Notes under the pieces: generated by a model
What the model was told of the DNA's origin: nothing
Seen by the model: only the letters and a program-made list of their open reading frames with translations
Database searches by the model: none
Shown: positions 53,752 to 64,000 of the stretch, piece by piece
Numbering within the stretch: the stretch's first letter is position 1
Layout of the letters: every line of letters starts with the position of its first letter
Origin: Chlorophyllum brunneum
Lineage: Eukaryota; Basidiomycota; Agaricomycetes; Agaricales; Agaricaceae
Assembly: GCA_963576785.1 (NCBI GenBank)
Contig: OY756150.1
Location: 1,178,001 to 1,242,000 of the forward strand
DNA: 64,000 nt
Direction: 5' to 3'
Translations under genes and position numbers: made by a program

Positions 53752-56700
53752 ATGTCTTCTCCTCCGCCTCTGGACTTTCCCTCCTCAGAACTCGATGACA
53801 TCGAAATGGAAGCCGATGGCGCAGAACAGTCTGTGCCTACTGCGCCGCCTCCAAATCCGTTGTTTCTCGCGAGCACTCCTTCGGCTGCTGGTACACCTGC
53901 GCGTCAACGCCAGAATATGCCTTTTGAGACGCCTTTGCGCGGAGTTACGGCGCGTAGAGCGTTGGGCATGAGCACGCCAAAGAGGACTCCTTTGTTTGCA
54001 CGTATGTTTTCGCGTCTCATTGACAGACTGACCGACTGATGATGGTGTGCAGCGGGCAGTTCATCGCCTTTGGCTTACCCTTCTTCGTCTCCCACAAAGA
54101 CCCCTCGTGCAAGTGCACGAGGCTCCAACATCCCACAAGATTCCGATCCTCTCGACTTTCCTTCGTTCGTCATCTCCCTTTATCGCTCTAATCTCTTCGC
54201 TGACCTGACCCAATTAGGAGTCCAATTAAACCTGCAACACCTCGTAATAGACGCGGCGATATTCATTCTTCTCTATCCCTTACACCCCGTCCTTCTACTC
54301 GCAGATCTGCTACTCGACGCGACCGTGGCGACACCAATCTCAACTCTGATGCACTTGATATTCCTATGTCTTCAGCTCCGCCGAACCTCTCCGCCGCACC
54401 TGTCCCTACCTCAGATGAACCAGACGAGATTCGCGCTATTTGGGGTACCACTGTCAACCTTGGCGATACTATGAAAACTTTCCGTGAATTCCTCAAAGGA
54501 TTCAAACCCAAATATCGACTCGCACATAACCGTGAACTCGGTCTGCGCACTCAAGCTCTAGCTTCTCCTGAACAAGGCGAAGTTGTTTTATACGAGAATT
54601 ATATGCGTAGGATGCGACAGACTGGAGAGACGAATTTGAACCTCGATGTCGTGAATCTGCAAGCATACCCGCCCGCGAAGAAGCTGTACAGTCAACTTAT
54701 CAAGTACCCCCAGGAAGTTATTCCTGCTATGGATCAGGTCGTAAAGGATCTTATACTAGAGATTGCGGACTTTGACCAGCAGGAGGGTGTTGAAGGAATG
54801 ATTGGTGCAGAGGGTGATGCTGAGATCGCGGAGATGATGGGAAAGGTGTACAAGGTTAGGCCGTTTGGGCTTACGCCTGTTAATATGCGCGAGTTGAACC
54901 CCAGCGGTATGTTTCCCCAATCCTACATCAACATGTATTCATTGATCTTTCTACAGATACCGACAAGCTCATATCCATCAAAGGTCTCGTCATTCGCACA
55001 ACACCAATCATACCCGACATGAAAGTCGCCTTCTTCCGCTGCCAAACCTGCTCCCATACTATCCAAATTGAAATCGACCGCGGAAAAATCGAAGAACCGA
55101 CCCGCTGTCCACGAGATGTCTGTAACACTATTGGATCGTTAACTCTCATTCACAACCGATGCGAATTCGCCGATCGTCAAGTCATTCGTCTTCAAGAAAC
55201 ACCTGATGCGGTACCAGACGGTCAAACACCACATACGGTCTCTTTGAGTGTGTACGATGAACTTGTGGACGTTTGTAAACCAGGAGATCGGGTCGTGGTT
55301 GCGGGTATTTTTAGGAGTGTACCAGTAAGAGTGAATGCGAGGCAGAGAGCGGTGAAGAGTTTGTTCAAGACGTATCTGGATGTGGTGCATATTCGAATTG
55401 GGAAGGATAAGAATGGGGAGGGGTTAGGACTCGATAGGAGTACACGACCCGCTGGTGGGGATCGTGTACCTGGTGTTGGGAATGATGGGATTGGTGATGC
55501 TGGTATGAATGACGATGACGATGTGGATAATCAGTTTGGAGATAACACTCGAAGATCGACCAGGGCGGAACTCGAAGAAAAATTACGAGAGTTGTCTCAA
55601 CGCGAAGATATCTACGACCTCTTGGCCCGGTCGCTAGCCCCATCGATTTGGGAAATGGAGGACGTGAAGAAGGGGATTTTGTTGCAATTGTTTGGAGGTA
55701 CGAATAAGAGCGTCGCGAGAGGTGGAGGTGGAGGCGGGCCGAGATATAGAGGGGATATAAATGTACTACTTGTTGGTGATCCCGGTGTTAGTAAGAGTCA
55801 GATTTTGCAGGTGAGTGATCGTACACATTCTCATTGGTATGAAGAGATTCTAACTGGATCGTGCGTAGTATGTGCATAAAATTGCCCCTAGAGGAGTGTA
55901 TACTTCGGGTAAAGGATCGTCGGCTGTCGGTTTGACAGCATACGTGACAAGAGATCCGGATTCGAAGCAGCTCGTGCTCGAGAGGTAAACCTAAATCTCA
56001 TGGGATTACCTCGAGTTCTCAACTCAATTTGGTTTCCAGTGGAGCTCTCGTACTATCCGATGGAGGAATATGCTGTATTGACGAATTCGACAAAATGTCC
56101 GACGCCACACGGAGCGTCCTACACGAAGTTATGGAACAACAAACCGTATCCATTGCGAAAGCCGGGATTATTACCACTCTCAATGCACGTACCTCGATTC
56201 TCGCAGCAGCCAACCCTGTCGGATCGAAATACGATACAGAGTTGCCGATAACGAGGAATATTGACTTACCGCCGACGTTGATTTCGAGGTTTGATTTGTT
56301 GTATTTGGTGCTTGATAGAGTGGATGAAGGTTTGGATAGAAGGTTGGCTGGGTTTTTGGTTGGGCTTTATTTGGAGGATGTGCCTACTCATGAGAAGCTT
56401 GATATTCTGGTATGTTCCCTCTCGCTTATAGAGAATGGATGCTCATTGGTGATACAAGTCCCTGTATGAATTATCATCGTATATATCCTACGCTCGCGCA
56501 AGTATCCACCCGATCATAACCGAAGTAGCATCCACTCTACTCGTCAATTCATACGTCGAAATGCGAAACCTCGGGTCATCAACTTCCGATCCCAGGGCAT
56601 CCGAAAAACGAATCACGGCAACGACGAGACAGTTGGAATCAATGATTCGATTATCAGAAGCACATGCCCGAATGAGGTTTTCACCGTTCGTCGAAGAGGC

Positions 56701-57070
56701 AGATGTAATTGAAGCATATCGACTCATGCGTGAAGCGATAAAAACTTCAGCTATGGATCCTAGAACTGGAAAGATTGATATGTCATTATTGACAACGGGG
56801 AATTCTTCGGGTACGAGAAAGCTGAGAGAAGATATGAGAAAGGCCGTGGTAGGGTTGTTGGATGGGGATGGGGAAGTTGGGAGGAATGCGAGAGGAGTTA
56901 GGGGTGTGAAGTATGGTGAACTTGTGAGAGTGTTTGGGGAACAGAGTAGTGTGAAGGTTGATTTGGTTGAGTTTGGGGAGGTTTTGAAGGGGTTGGAAGG
57001 GGAGGGGTTGGTTAGAGTTAGTGGTGGGTTTGGAGAGAGGGGTGTGGTTAGGAGGATTGTGGAAGGATGA
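53752..57070 (+). CDS. MCM4: MCM4, replicative helicase subunit
   Basis: Subunit of the MCM2-7 helicase. It starts at 53752 ([16 protein letters not shown]). Exon 1 is 53752-54001; exon 2 starts at 54053. A disordered Ser/Thr-Pro-rich N-terminus (many SP/TP sites, as in Mcm4 targets of DDK and CDK) is followed by [51 protein letters not shown] and a zinc-finger region (FFRCQTCSH with CPRDVC). Then come Walker [35 protein letters not shown], Walker [13 protein letters not shown], sensor [11 protein letters not shown] and the arginine finger [12 protein letters not shown]. The C-terminal winged helix ends RRIVEG at 57070. An extra Gly/Asp-rich loop of about 40 residues precedes the AAA+ core. 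Confidence 0.95.
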
Positions 57071-58084
57071 ATGCGTGTGGGTGTCGTACATATCTCAGGT
57101 TTGTTTTTTTGTTGGATTTTGTGTCTAGTACTAGTGCTGTGTTTATGAGTATTGAATGTGCTTGAAATGTAATGTAATAGTGTGATCTAGATCTCAAAAA
57201 ATAAGACGGCGATCAGGAGAAGTTTATAATTATGTTTTTGTATCTATTGGGTGCGTTCTCCAAGGGGATACATGTAATATGTAGGATCCGCATTGTATGT
57301 ATGTCGCTGATTTCCGTCGATGAGCACACATGCCATAAAGTATATATATGTTCCAAGATTTCCTTGTTTGGATTGTGGGTTTCCATTTTTAGTCGTGAGT
57401 TTGTCAGCGATTTTTTTTTTTTGGCTTGTCGTTCTCTGGTTAAGTTTTTTTCTTCATGATGGTACTACTGTTTTTATTGACTTTAGTTCTGTTTGTGGAA
57501 TGTGAGGAGTGGTGGATTTAGGAGGTGGTTGTATGGTTTGAGTATCATAGTGGATTGATGGTGTGTATCTTTGCTAGTTGAGGTTGATGTCTCCTCCTTA
57601 GGTTGGTCCTTTTCCTCTTTTCCTCAGGTAGTGGGTGTTGTGAGTATTGGTTTCATTTATTGAGTTGGATAATAACTTGCTATAACGTCCATTGTTTTCA
57701 GTTCGTGCAACAGCCGGAGGGTGGTGATACTGTTACCGTTCGACACTCGGGTACAATGATACTTCCAATGAGTAACGAAGCTCCCTGCCTACTCTGAATA
57801 ACATTTCTGAGGACAGCATTGCTTTTTTCAGGATTTAAAGTTAAGAGAAATATGTTGTTGGTGGTCCCGAATTAGGTTCGTATACTCGGGATAAAGGATA
57901 CCACCGGCATCGGTAAACTCGATTTCTCGCCCAACACGAATCACGGTCTCACCAACCCGTCCTCCTTGGTGCTCCCTTATTCGTAACTTCTCCGAACCGA
58001 GCGAATGAGACAACCCCCAGTTACTTTTCAGCGCCATCGCGTATCAGCTAATCCTGTTGGGATATTGAAATTCCATTTGGTCAG
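57071..58084. other. Intergenic, T-rich 3' flank of MCM4
   Basis: No gene supported. It includes a T12-13 run near 57409-57421. A minus frame 57828-58037 (69 codons, starting MALKSNWGLSH) is the best candidate but has no recognisable features. Confidence 0.4.
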
Positions 58085-59736
58085 ATGGGGTTGGTAGTTC
58101 TATGGAGGGTGAATCATTGTCGATTTATTCGGATGGGCTGGATGGGTGTAAAAGACATCAAGCGCGGGCGGAGATTATTCGTACGATCGAGTGATTCGTG
58201 GAGGGTACATCTTGTTTTTGAACGGGGAGGTGGCCATTACATTACCAGAGTCGTTGGAGGAATCCTGCATGATGGGTTCTCCAACATCCGGGAGATGCTC
58301 GAGGAACTGATGCCACAACACTCCGATTGGCCTTCGAGAACGTAGTTCTTCATGATTATGAAGTATTTGACGGGGGTGTTTTGCGCTTGTGGAAACTGTT
58401 ATCCGATTGGTCGATGAGCCAGACATCGGAGATCCAGTGTCGCAGTTGTAGAAGCCTATCACTGCATTGGATCATAAAGACATTTTTAGGTTTGAAAAGG
58501 GGTAATGGGACTACGCCGGATATCTTTGCGCTTTTTGATACTCTATATGGGCAGATTCCGTCCGGTACAAATGAGGCTATGTGGCCTACGACAAGACTAC
58601 TTTTGGATGCTTCCTTGAATGGGGATGTGATCAGTCCTGTGTGGGTCTGTAGTTGTGTTGAAGCATCATTCGGTGTCTGTATCAAGGGTGGATGCCCCGC
58701 ACCGTGTTCATTCGCAATACCTCCACGCATCGTTTGAGGATTATCCTCAGGACCCTACACGCTCAAAAAATTCCGGATTACTATACGAAGCCGATATACT
58801 ACAGTGTCGGTTCAGGATGCTACGCGCAGTGGAGGCATCAGGTATGTTGGGATATCTGGATATCTTATGACGAGGATAGCTTGACAGAGGTGTATGCAGG
58901 TGTAGATGGCATGAATTTCGTAAGGAAGGAAGGTGGTCCGGAGGTCAACGGCAGCATGGGGTAAACAATACACAACGGACTTGTGGAGCAATGGATCTTC
59001 GCAGGCAGTGTGAAGATCCAATGACGGGCGAGCAGTTACCGATTCCACCTCGAGGCCCTTCATCTCATTAATTATGATGACCTGGACCCGTGGATGCCGA
59101 CTGGCGAAATAAGAAACTTCTTACGATCGCTGAAGAAGCTGGTATGTGTTCAGATCCACTCAGGTTAGTTGCTGACGTCGACTAAGTTTCTGGCCCGTCG
59201 GATTAGTGGTCTTCCTGTGAGCGGGATTGCCGTTTGTGGCCTTGACCATTATCTATTAGGCTCAGACATATAGCATATGTGTCATATGAAGTCTTCGGAG
59301 ACGTCAAAGAGCTCAGCGACTTCGCACTCTGGGAACAATGCCACAGAGGACATCCGCCGAACCCATGTCTCACCGACCCTGCTCAATTCGGTACTGTAAG
59401 TGGGGTGCTCGGTTGAGCTCCAGTCGTGAAGCTGACAGTATCTAGTCTTTTCTTCAGCTTAGCAAGATGCCTAAAATAGGGCATGACCTACAGACACGCC
59501 AAGACTTCCCTGCGGAAACGTTCATCTTCGGTGTTGAGCACCGCTGCCTGTTTGAGACCCCAGACGCGGAGATATGGTGCTACACCACTCCCTATAGATC
59601 GACTTATTGGTGGTTTGAACGGGTCGTGCCCGACCGTCGCCCGCTGGGGCGGTCCGTAATAAGCGGATTTTATCTGGTTGCTTCTAAACCTATAGACAAG
59701 TCACTTAATCACTATCAAAAAGTATATCAAAGATGA
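58085..59736 (+). CDS. Hypothetical protein, tentative multi-exon locus
   Basis: A series of plus-strand coding-like blocks: VHLVFERGGGHYITRVVGG and FSNIREMLEELMPQH (about 58190-58320), TPDIFALFDTLYGQIPSG (about 58515-58570), EALHLINYDDLDPWMPTGEI (about 59050-59105), ARRISGLPVSGIAVCGLDHY (about 59190-59250) and a final exon DFPAETFIFGVEHRCLFETP (about 59500-59560) ending at 59736. The final exon also contains FYLVASKPIDK. The blocks change frame and I could not join all of them. I recognise no domain. It may be one gene, two genes or a decayed one. Confidence 0.28.
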
Positions 59737-59758
59737 TAACCACGAGCATGGATGTGGT

Positions 59759-61246
59759 TTACATTTCTATCGATCTGCCAAAGGCTAAGTTTTGGGCTCG
59801 TCCTGCACAGCCGAGGTAAATTAAAGAGCTTCGGGTAGTGCTGAACTCCGAACTCACCTTCTTCTCAGTGCAAACAGAGCATGTTCTTGACAGGTCGGGT
59901 TCTTCGACTCTTGTCTGCCGGTCGTCGCTTGAACCCATGGGATGGCCGAATGAAACACGGGTCTCGATCTCTTGTACGTTATCCAGCGACAGAACAGACA
60001 CCCAGGGAGCCTCGAGACCGCGGTTGCAGCAAACGTTGCGTATACTGAAACGGCTGTTGAAAACGACCATCATTGCATTGGAGTATAGTTTGCCTATTAT
60101 TTGACGAAAGGTCCACGAAGAACCGCCTTTGTCGGTATAGTGGAGAATGACGTCGATAATTGCAAAAACACCTTTGGCACGATAGGGTCAGATATATCCA
60201 TGCTGTTAGAGTGGATGTCCTCACAGGTCAAGATGCCGCCCCCAACTACAAGTCGGAGGATTCTAGTGACAACATCTTCTGTCAATCGACTGCGCATTTT
60301 CATTCGCAGAAGCTAATGCCCAGTGAGCGACGGCTATTCTGATGAGACACAAAAGGTATACATACATAATAGGTCATCAGGATACCAATCAAAATGTCGC
60401 ACACCGCCCCGCTGAGCTTAGCGATCTCCAAAAACAAATGAGCCGGTGTATTTGTTAGGGTGAGTGGAGATTGCTCACAACGTAGCCAATTGATTCGTTT
60501 TTGAGGAACACATCCAACCTACCAGCGGCTTTTCCGCCAACGCCAGATATGATCGAACCGACGATTTGTAAAACGGATAGCTTTGGTATTATCAGATTTT
60601 GTATGACAGATTATTGAAAAAGGTACGAACTAGAGCGATGGCAGTGCCGCCGATATAAGATCCTGATATCACCTTGATGCGGTATGCATACAGCATTTGT
60701 ACGATGAAGGCCACTGAGCAACAAGCCAAGATTTAACCCGGATGAAATTTCCAAGAATAAGGACAACCCACGCAGGCCATTAACGATACAGCATGTAAAC
60801 CAGATATGGTGTATTGAGTGAAGGGATACCTGGTCGGAAAACCCCACAGCAAAAATATCGTAGGAATCGTATACCATGAGGATGGACTTGGCCGTCTCTA
60901 TGAGATGAACAAAGTAAACCAGGACCTTGATCTGAATGGCATCTCGCGGAAAGGCGGCGTGGTATAGGTCTTGTCGAGCCGATGTGAGCCAGCGAAGCCG
61001 TGAAGAGTTGTGGGAATACCAACAGATTTGTACGGTCAAAACCCCATAAAGCCCCAAACTAACCATGTACCCCATCAACTTTAGCCTTGGTGAGATTGAA
61101 TGAAGAGTGCGCTGTGAATATAGTGTCCTACCAGAGGTCCTGCGCTGTTCTACGGTGAGCAAGTTCGGGCAGCTCGTGTTATTTGGACTTACGGTGCATT
61201 GTATGACATTTGTGAGCGCTGTCGACTCGGTTCTTGAAGAGCTCAT
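59759..61246 (-). CDS. DUF6534-type multi-pass membrane protein, copy 5
   Basis: It starts at 61246 (MSSSRTESTALTNVIQCT) and is spliced through a short GPL exon to LKLMGYMVSLGLYGVLTVQI. Next: YHAAFPRDAIQIKVLVYFVHL with ETAKSILMVYDSYDIFAVGFSD and HIWFTCCIVNGLRG. Middle exons between 60600 and 60100 were read only in part (VTRILRLVVGGGILT). The end has GKLYSNAMMVVFNSRFSIRN and a hydrophilic tail stopping at 59759. It is the closest relative of copy 4 in the window and lies on the other side of ORC3-MCM4 in opposite orientation. Function unknown. Confidence 0.78.
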
Positions 61247-63736
61247 ACTTTTGTGCTCTCCGGTTAATATATAGCGGATATGCTCCACAAGCCACAGTAG
61301 TAGAGAAGCATCAAATACTTGGTTTGTGGACCCACGCTCTCGGTGACATTCAACAGGTGGAGTGAATCCTCTGTCATTCAATTCGAACGAAAGAAATCGG
61401 CCCGCGGTGATATCAGGACCTGTCATGTTTGTGGTACACATCTGAAATCGGAGGTAAGCCGTGAGTCTGGACTTGAAGACGGTTCAACCGAGTATCTGAG
61501 GCCTAAACGGACCTATCTGAAGAGGTTTACCTTCACCGCACACTTTCCGGGCTACATAGCATAAAGCATCGCCAGCCCCAAGCCATGGGATAAAAAAATA
61601 GCGGAGGTTAACGACTTTGAGCTTTAGGCTGTCAGTGTCCCGGACAATGGTTGTGCCTAGCATCAGTAAGGTGCATCTGGCCCGGGGGCAGAGGCTGAGC
61701 GCTGAGACTATCGAGCAGGATGTGCGTGGGTGAAAACCGCACCGAATCAAAGACCGAGACCTAGGGAAGGGGCAAAGTGGGTGAAAAATCACCAATAATA
61801 GCTTCATGCCACAGAGCCGGGTACCCTCTGGCTCCTCTCGAAATTTCCTGATAGGAAGAAGAGTTATATGATGGCTACCTCGTCCGGTCACGGACTGAAA
61901 ACGAGACAGAAGATCATTAAGCCAAACGACATCAGTGGAGTCAGGATCACCAACGTCGATCATCCGAATTTCGATATTCAATGATAAGCCTCAACTTTAT
62001 TCTCGCCACGACATGCCACCGCGGGTGAATCTCTCTTCAGTGATAAATCTCCGTCATTCCCGGACCTATTGGTATTAGAAGCAAGCCTGGATATCGTTCC
62101 CTGCCAGGTTTTTGTCTACTGCGGTGTCTGCAGTGTGTTACACTTACACCATTTATTTTCAATCAACGCTTCACTGGGTCTTACCAGTTTCGACCAATTT
62201 CCTTGTTAACAGTTTTATTACAGCAAAAAAATATGATAGTTTATCGACGAGGGATTTGATTGTGCTAGGACTCTCCTTCTCTCTGGAACCCTCTCCTAAT
62301 GCAACCTTTCCCTCCGCCTGCTCGGGTCGCGAATCCTCATGGTTGACTACCCAGCCCAGGGTTCGCCATTTTAACAGACTCCAGAACCTGTTTATGAGCG
62401 TTCTTTGAGCTTTTTCGTCCTACTCAGCCCCGACGCCCCGCTTAGGCATACCAACGTATCACTAGCGGGTGCAATTTGAGTACATCCTTACTTATTTTGT
62501 GGACGCATGGTAATATGTCTCTTCTTAAAAACCAAAACCGCCGTTTTCGAAATTCGTTAGAAGTGACGTCTGAAGGGGAAGTTCAACCATCAGAATGAAG
62601 TCTGCAAAAGGTGGCGTCATCGACGAAGAAAATTTCCCTATCCTAGCTGTATCAATGGGTGAGATATCTGGTGCTCCTACTATTCCCCACCCGCCGCTAG
62701 TCGTATATCTCTGCCCAGGTTTGGCATCCGTGCCTGGGGTTTGTTTTTGTCCAACGCGGTGAATACGCTCGGTATCTGTACGCCAGAAGCCAATGAAATG
62801 CACCGTCATGGCACGGCCGACGTCCACTTGGAACTCCTCACGTGCATCGAAAAAAAACAGACTCTGGTTATTTGGAACCGTCACACGCCGGTTTGCTCAA
62901 TTTTTACTCCTTTTCCAGATGCAACTGTTTTGCCTGTTCCGGGTTCCTTGTGTCCGAAGCGGTGCTTGAGTGCTAGTGTGCTAATATCTTCCATTGCACT
63001 CGTTTCGCGGAAGGAGGATTCTTCGCCGCCAGAGCCCTGGTGGTGTGCATCCCCTTCCCCACAGAGGGGGGTCCTTTGCCTGATTTCTGCGGATATATTG
63101 TCATTTGCAGACCGCCCCCTTGCTTCTACCGAAGCCAAAGTCAGTCCAAGCCCATAATGTACCAACACGTTTTCGCCAATTCGCAGTTGCCAAATATGGT
63201 AGCTTGCAATTCATGACTGAATATAGTCAACTCCAATCATTTCCCTCGTCTGCCTGCCGATCCCTGCCAACTAGGACCCGGTGCCCAACCGCTGGTATCT
63301 TGTCAACTGTGTTATATCTTGCAAAGCAATTTATCCAATTTCCCTGGCCCCTGATTGTCGCTGATCACCGCAGGCGCCTAGCACACTGTCGGCACTCTAA
63401 ATATAAACCTTGCCAGACTGAGGGCTCACCAGGGTGTCATCCATCGTGTCTCCCGAGGACCCGGTAATACTCTTTCGACTCAGCTTATTATATAAGTGTT
63501 TATCCTTCGGAGGCATTCCCATGTACTAGTATAACATTTAGATAGAACCACGTTGCTTCGTGTATAATTTCCTAGCATATTTAAGGATTTTAGAATAGAT
63601 TCAAAGTTCCTCCTCGAACCCTATAATGATGTGAAAAAGAGCTCTGGAATTGAATGATTAGGCTCACCTGCGACACAGTAATTATTGTAAAAGTTGTCGG
63701 GGAAGCAGGCAGTCAGAGCCTAGGTTGCGATGAGAG
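61247..63736. other. Right-hand region without supported genes
   Basis: Minus frames at 61484-61981 (165 codons), 62525-62884 and 62881-63168 are the longest. None shows a signal peptide, membrane pattern or known motif, and none can be linked into a gene. The sequence could be decayed accessory DNA. Confidence 0.35.
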
Positions 63737-64000
63737 TTATTGTTGTGTTTGTTGTTCAGATTCCTTAGCTGCCAGCCATTCGTCATAGCAAAAGTAAGCC
63801 TCGTTGCATGCAAGACACTTCTCTAGCGCATCTTCGTATTCCCTTAGCCGCTGTGCGGCGTATTCTGCTTCTTCAAGTAGTTCCATTAGGGCTTCGTCCT
63901 AGGTCTGGGTCTTGATTTCCACCTGGCGATGGATATAAATCCGGATTGGAGGTCGCTCGTTGATTTGATTGTCGGTGTCCTCCATGGGAGGGTTGACTAT
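63737..64000 (-). pseudogene. Partial open frame with one internal stop, runs off right edge
   Basis: Read on minus from the edge, the frame encodes IVNPPMEDTDNQINERPP and a short basic stretch, meets an in-frame TAG at 63899-63901, then continues in the same frame as a Glu/Ala-rich helix (ALMELLEEAEYAAQRLREYE) with CLACNEAYFCYDEW, ending at 63737. The helix looks coiled-coil. The stop could mark a pseudogene, a recoding site or a separate small frame. No family recognised. Confidence 0.3.

Noticed and set aside
61484..61981. 165-codon minus-strand frame
   Set aside because: It has no recognisable motif, promoter or splice continuity and lies in a region full of similar random frames.

Overview
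The window looks like nuclear DNA of a filamentous basidiomycete, most likely an Agaricomycete (mushroom-forming fungus). The signs are many short introns of about 45-75 bp, tRNA-Arg genes with a tiny intron, fungus-specific families (Con-6, basidiomycete DUF6533/DUF6534 membrane proteins, a fungal NADPH oxidase, secreted GH28 and CE1 enzymes), and the absence of operons. There are no CRISPR arrays, prokaryotic signals or complete transposons. Exon boundaries below were read by eye from GT/GC-AG signals and from continuity of recognised protein families.

Left part (1-14.5 kb): the 5' part of RTF1 (Paf1 complex, minus strand, running off the left edge) lies head-to-head with OPI10/Hikeshi. Two nearly identical tRNA-Arg(ACG) genes follow, then a seven-exon NADPH oxidase, two tandem secreted GH28 polygalacturonase-type genes, a small proline-rich modular protein, and an LDB17/SPIN90-type actin-patch protein. 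All five of these protein-coding loci are on the minus strand.

Middle (14.5-27 kb): a gene-poor stretch holds a DUF6533 membrane-protein locus that may be decayed. It is followed by a secreted CE1 esterase, whose C-terminal cellulose-binding module appears aborted, and by a long, intron-rich VWA8-type AAA+/MIDAS gene.

Accessory region (27-48.5 kb): four DUF6534 genes, one DUF6533 gene, an alpha/beta hydrolase of the HSL type and three Con-6 (conidiation-specific protein 6) paralogs, separated by intergenic stretches of 0.5-2.8 kb. CRE-like motifs sit in the Con-6 flanks. This is the most lineage-specific part of the window.

Right part (48.5-64 kb): ORC3 and MCM4, two replication-licensing genes, are divergently transcribed from a 74-bp intergenic gap that carries an ACGCGT box followed by two more CGCG cores at 5-bp pitch. 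A decayed tandem copy of the 3' end of ORC3 lies just beyond ORC3. A fifth DUF6534 gene, closely related to the one at 47 kb but inverted, closes the recognisable genes. The last 2.7 kb hold little that can be supported.

Most interesting points: the shared ORC3-MCM4 G1/S-type promoter, the clustered DUF6533/6534 and Con-6 families, the ORC3 3' pseudocopy, GC-AG introns in several conserved genes, and GH28 enzymes lacking the usual catalytic-site histidine motif.
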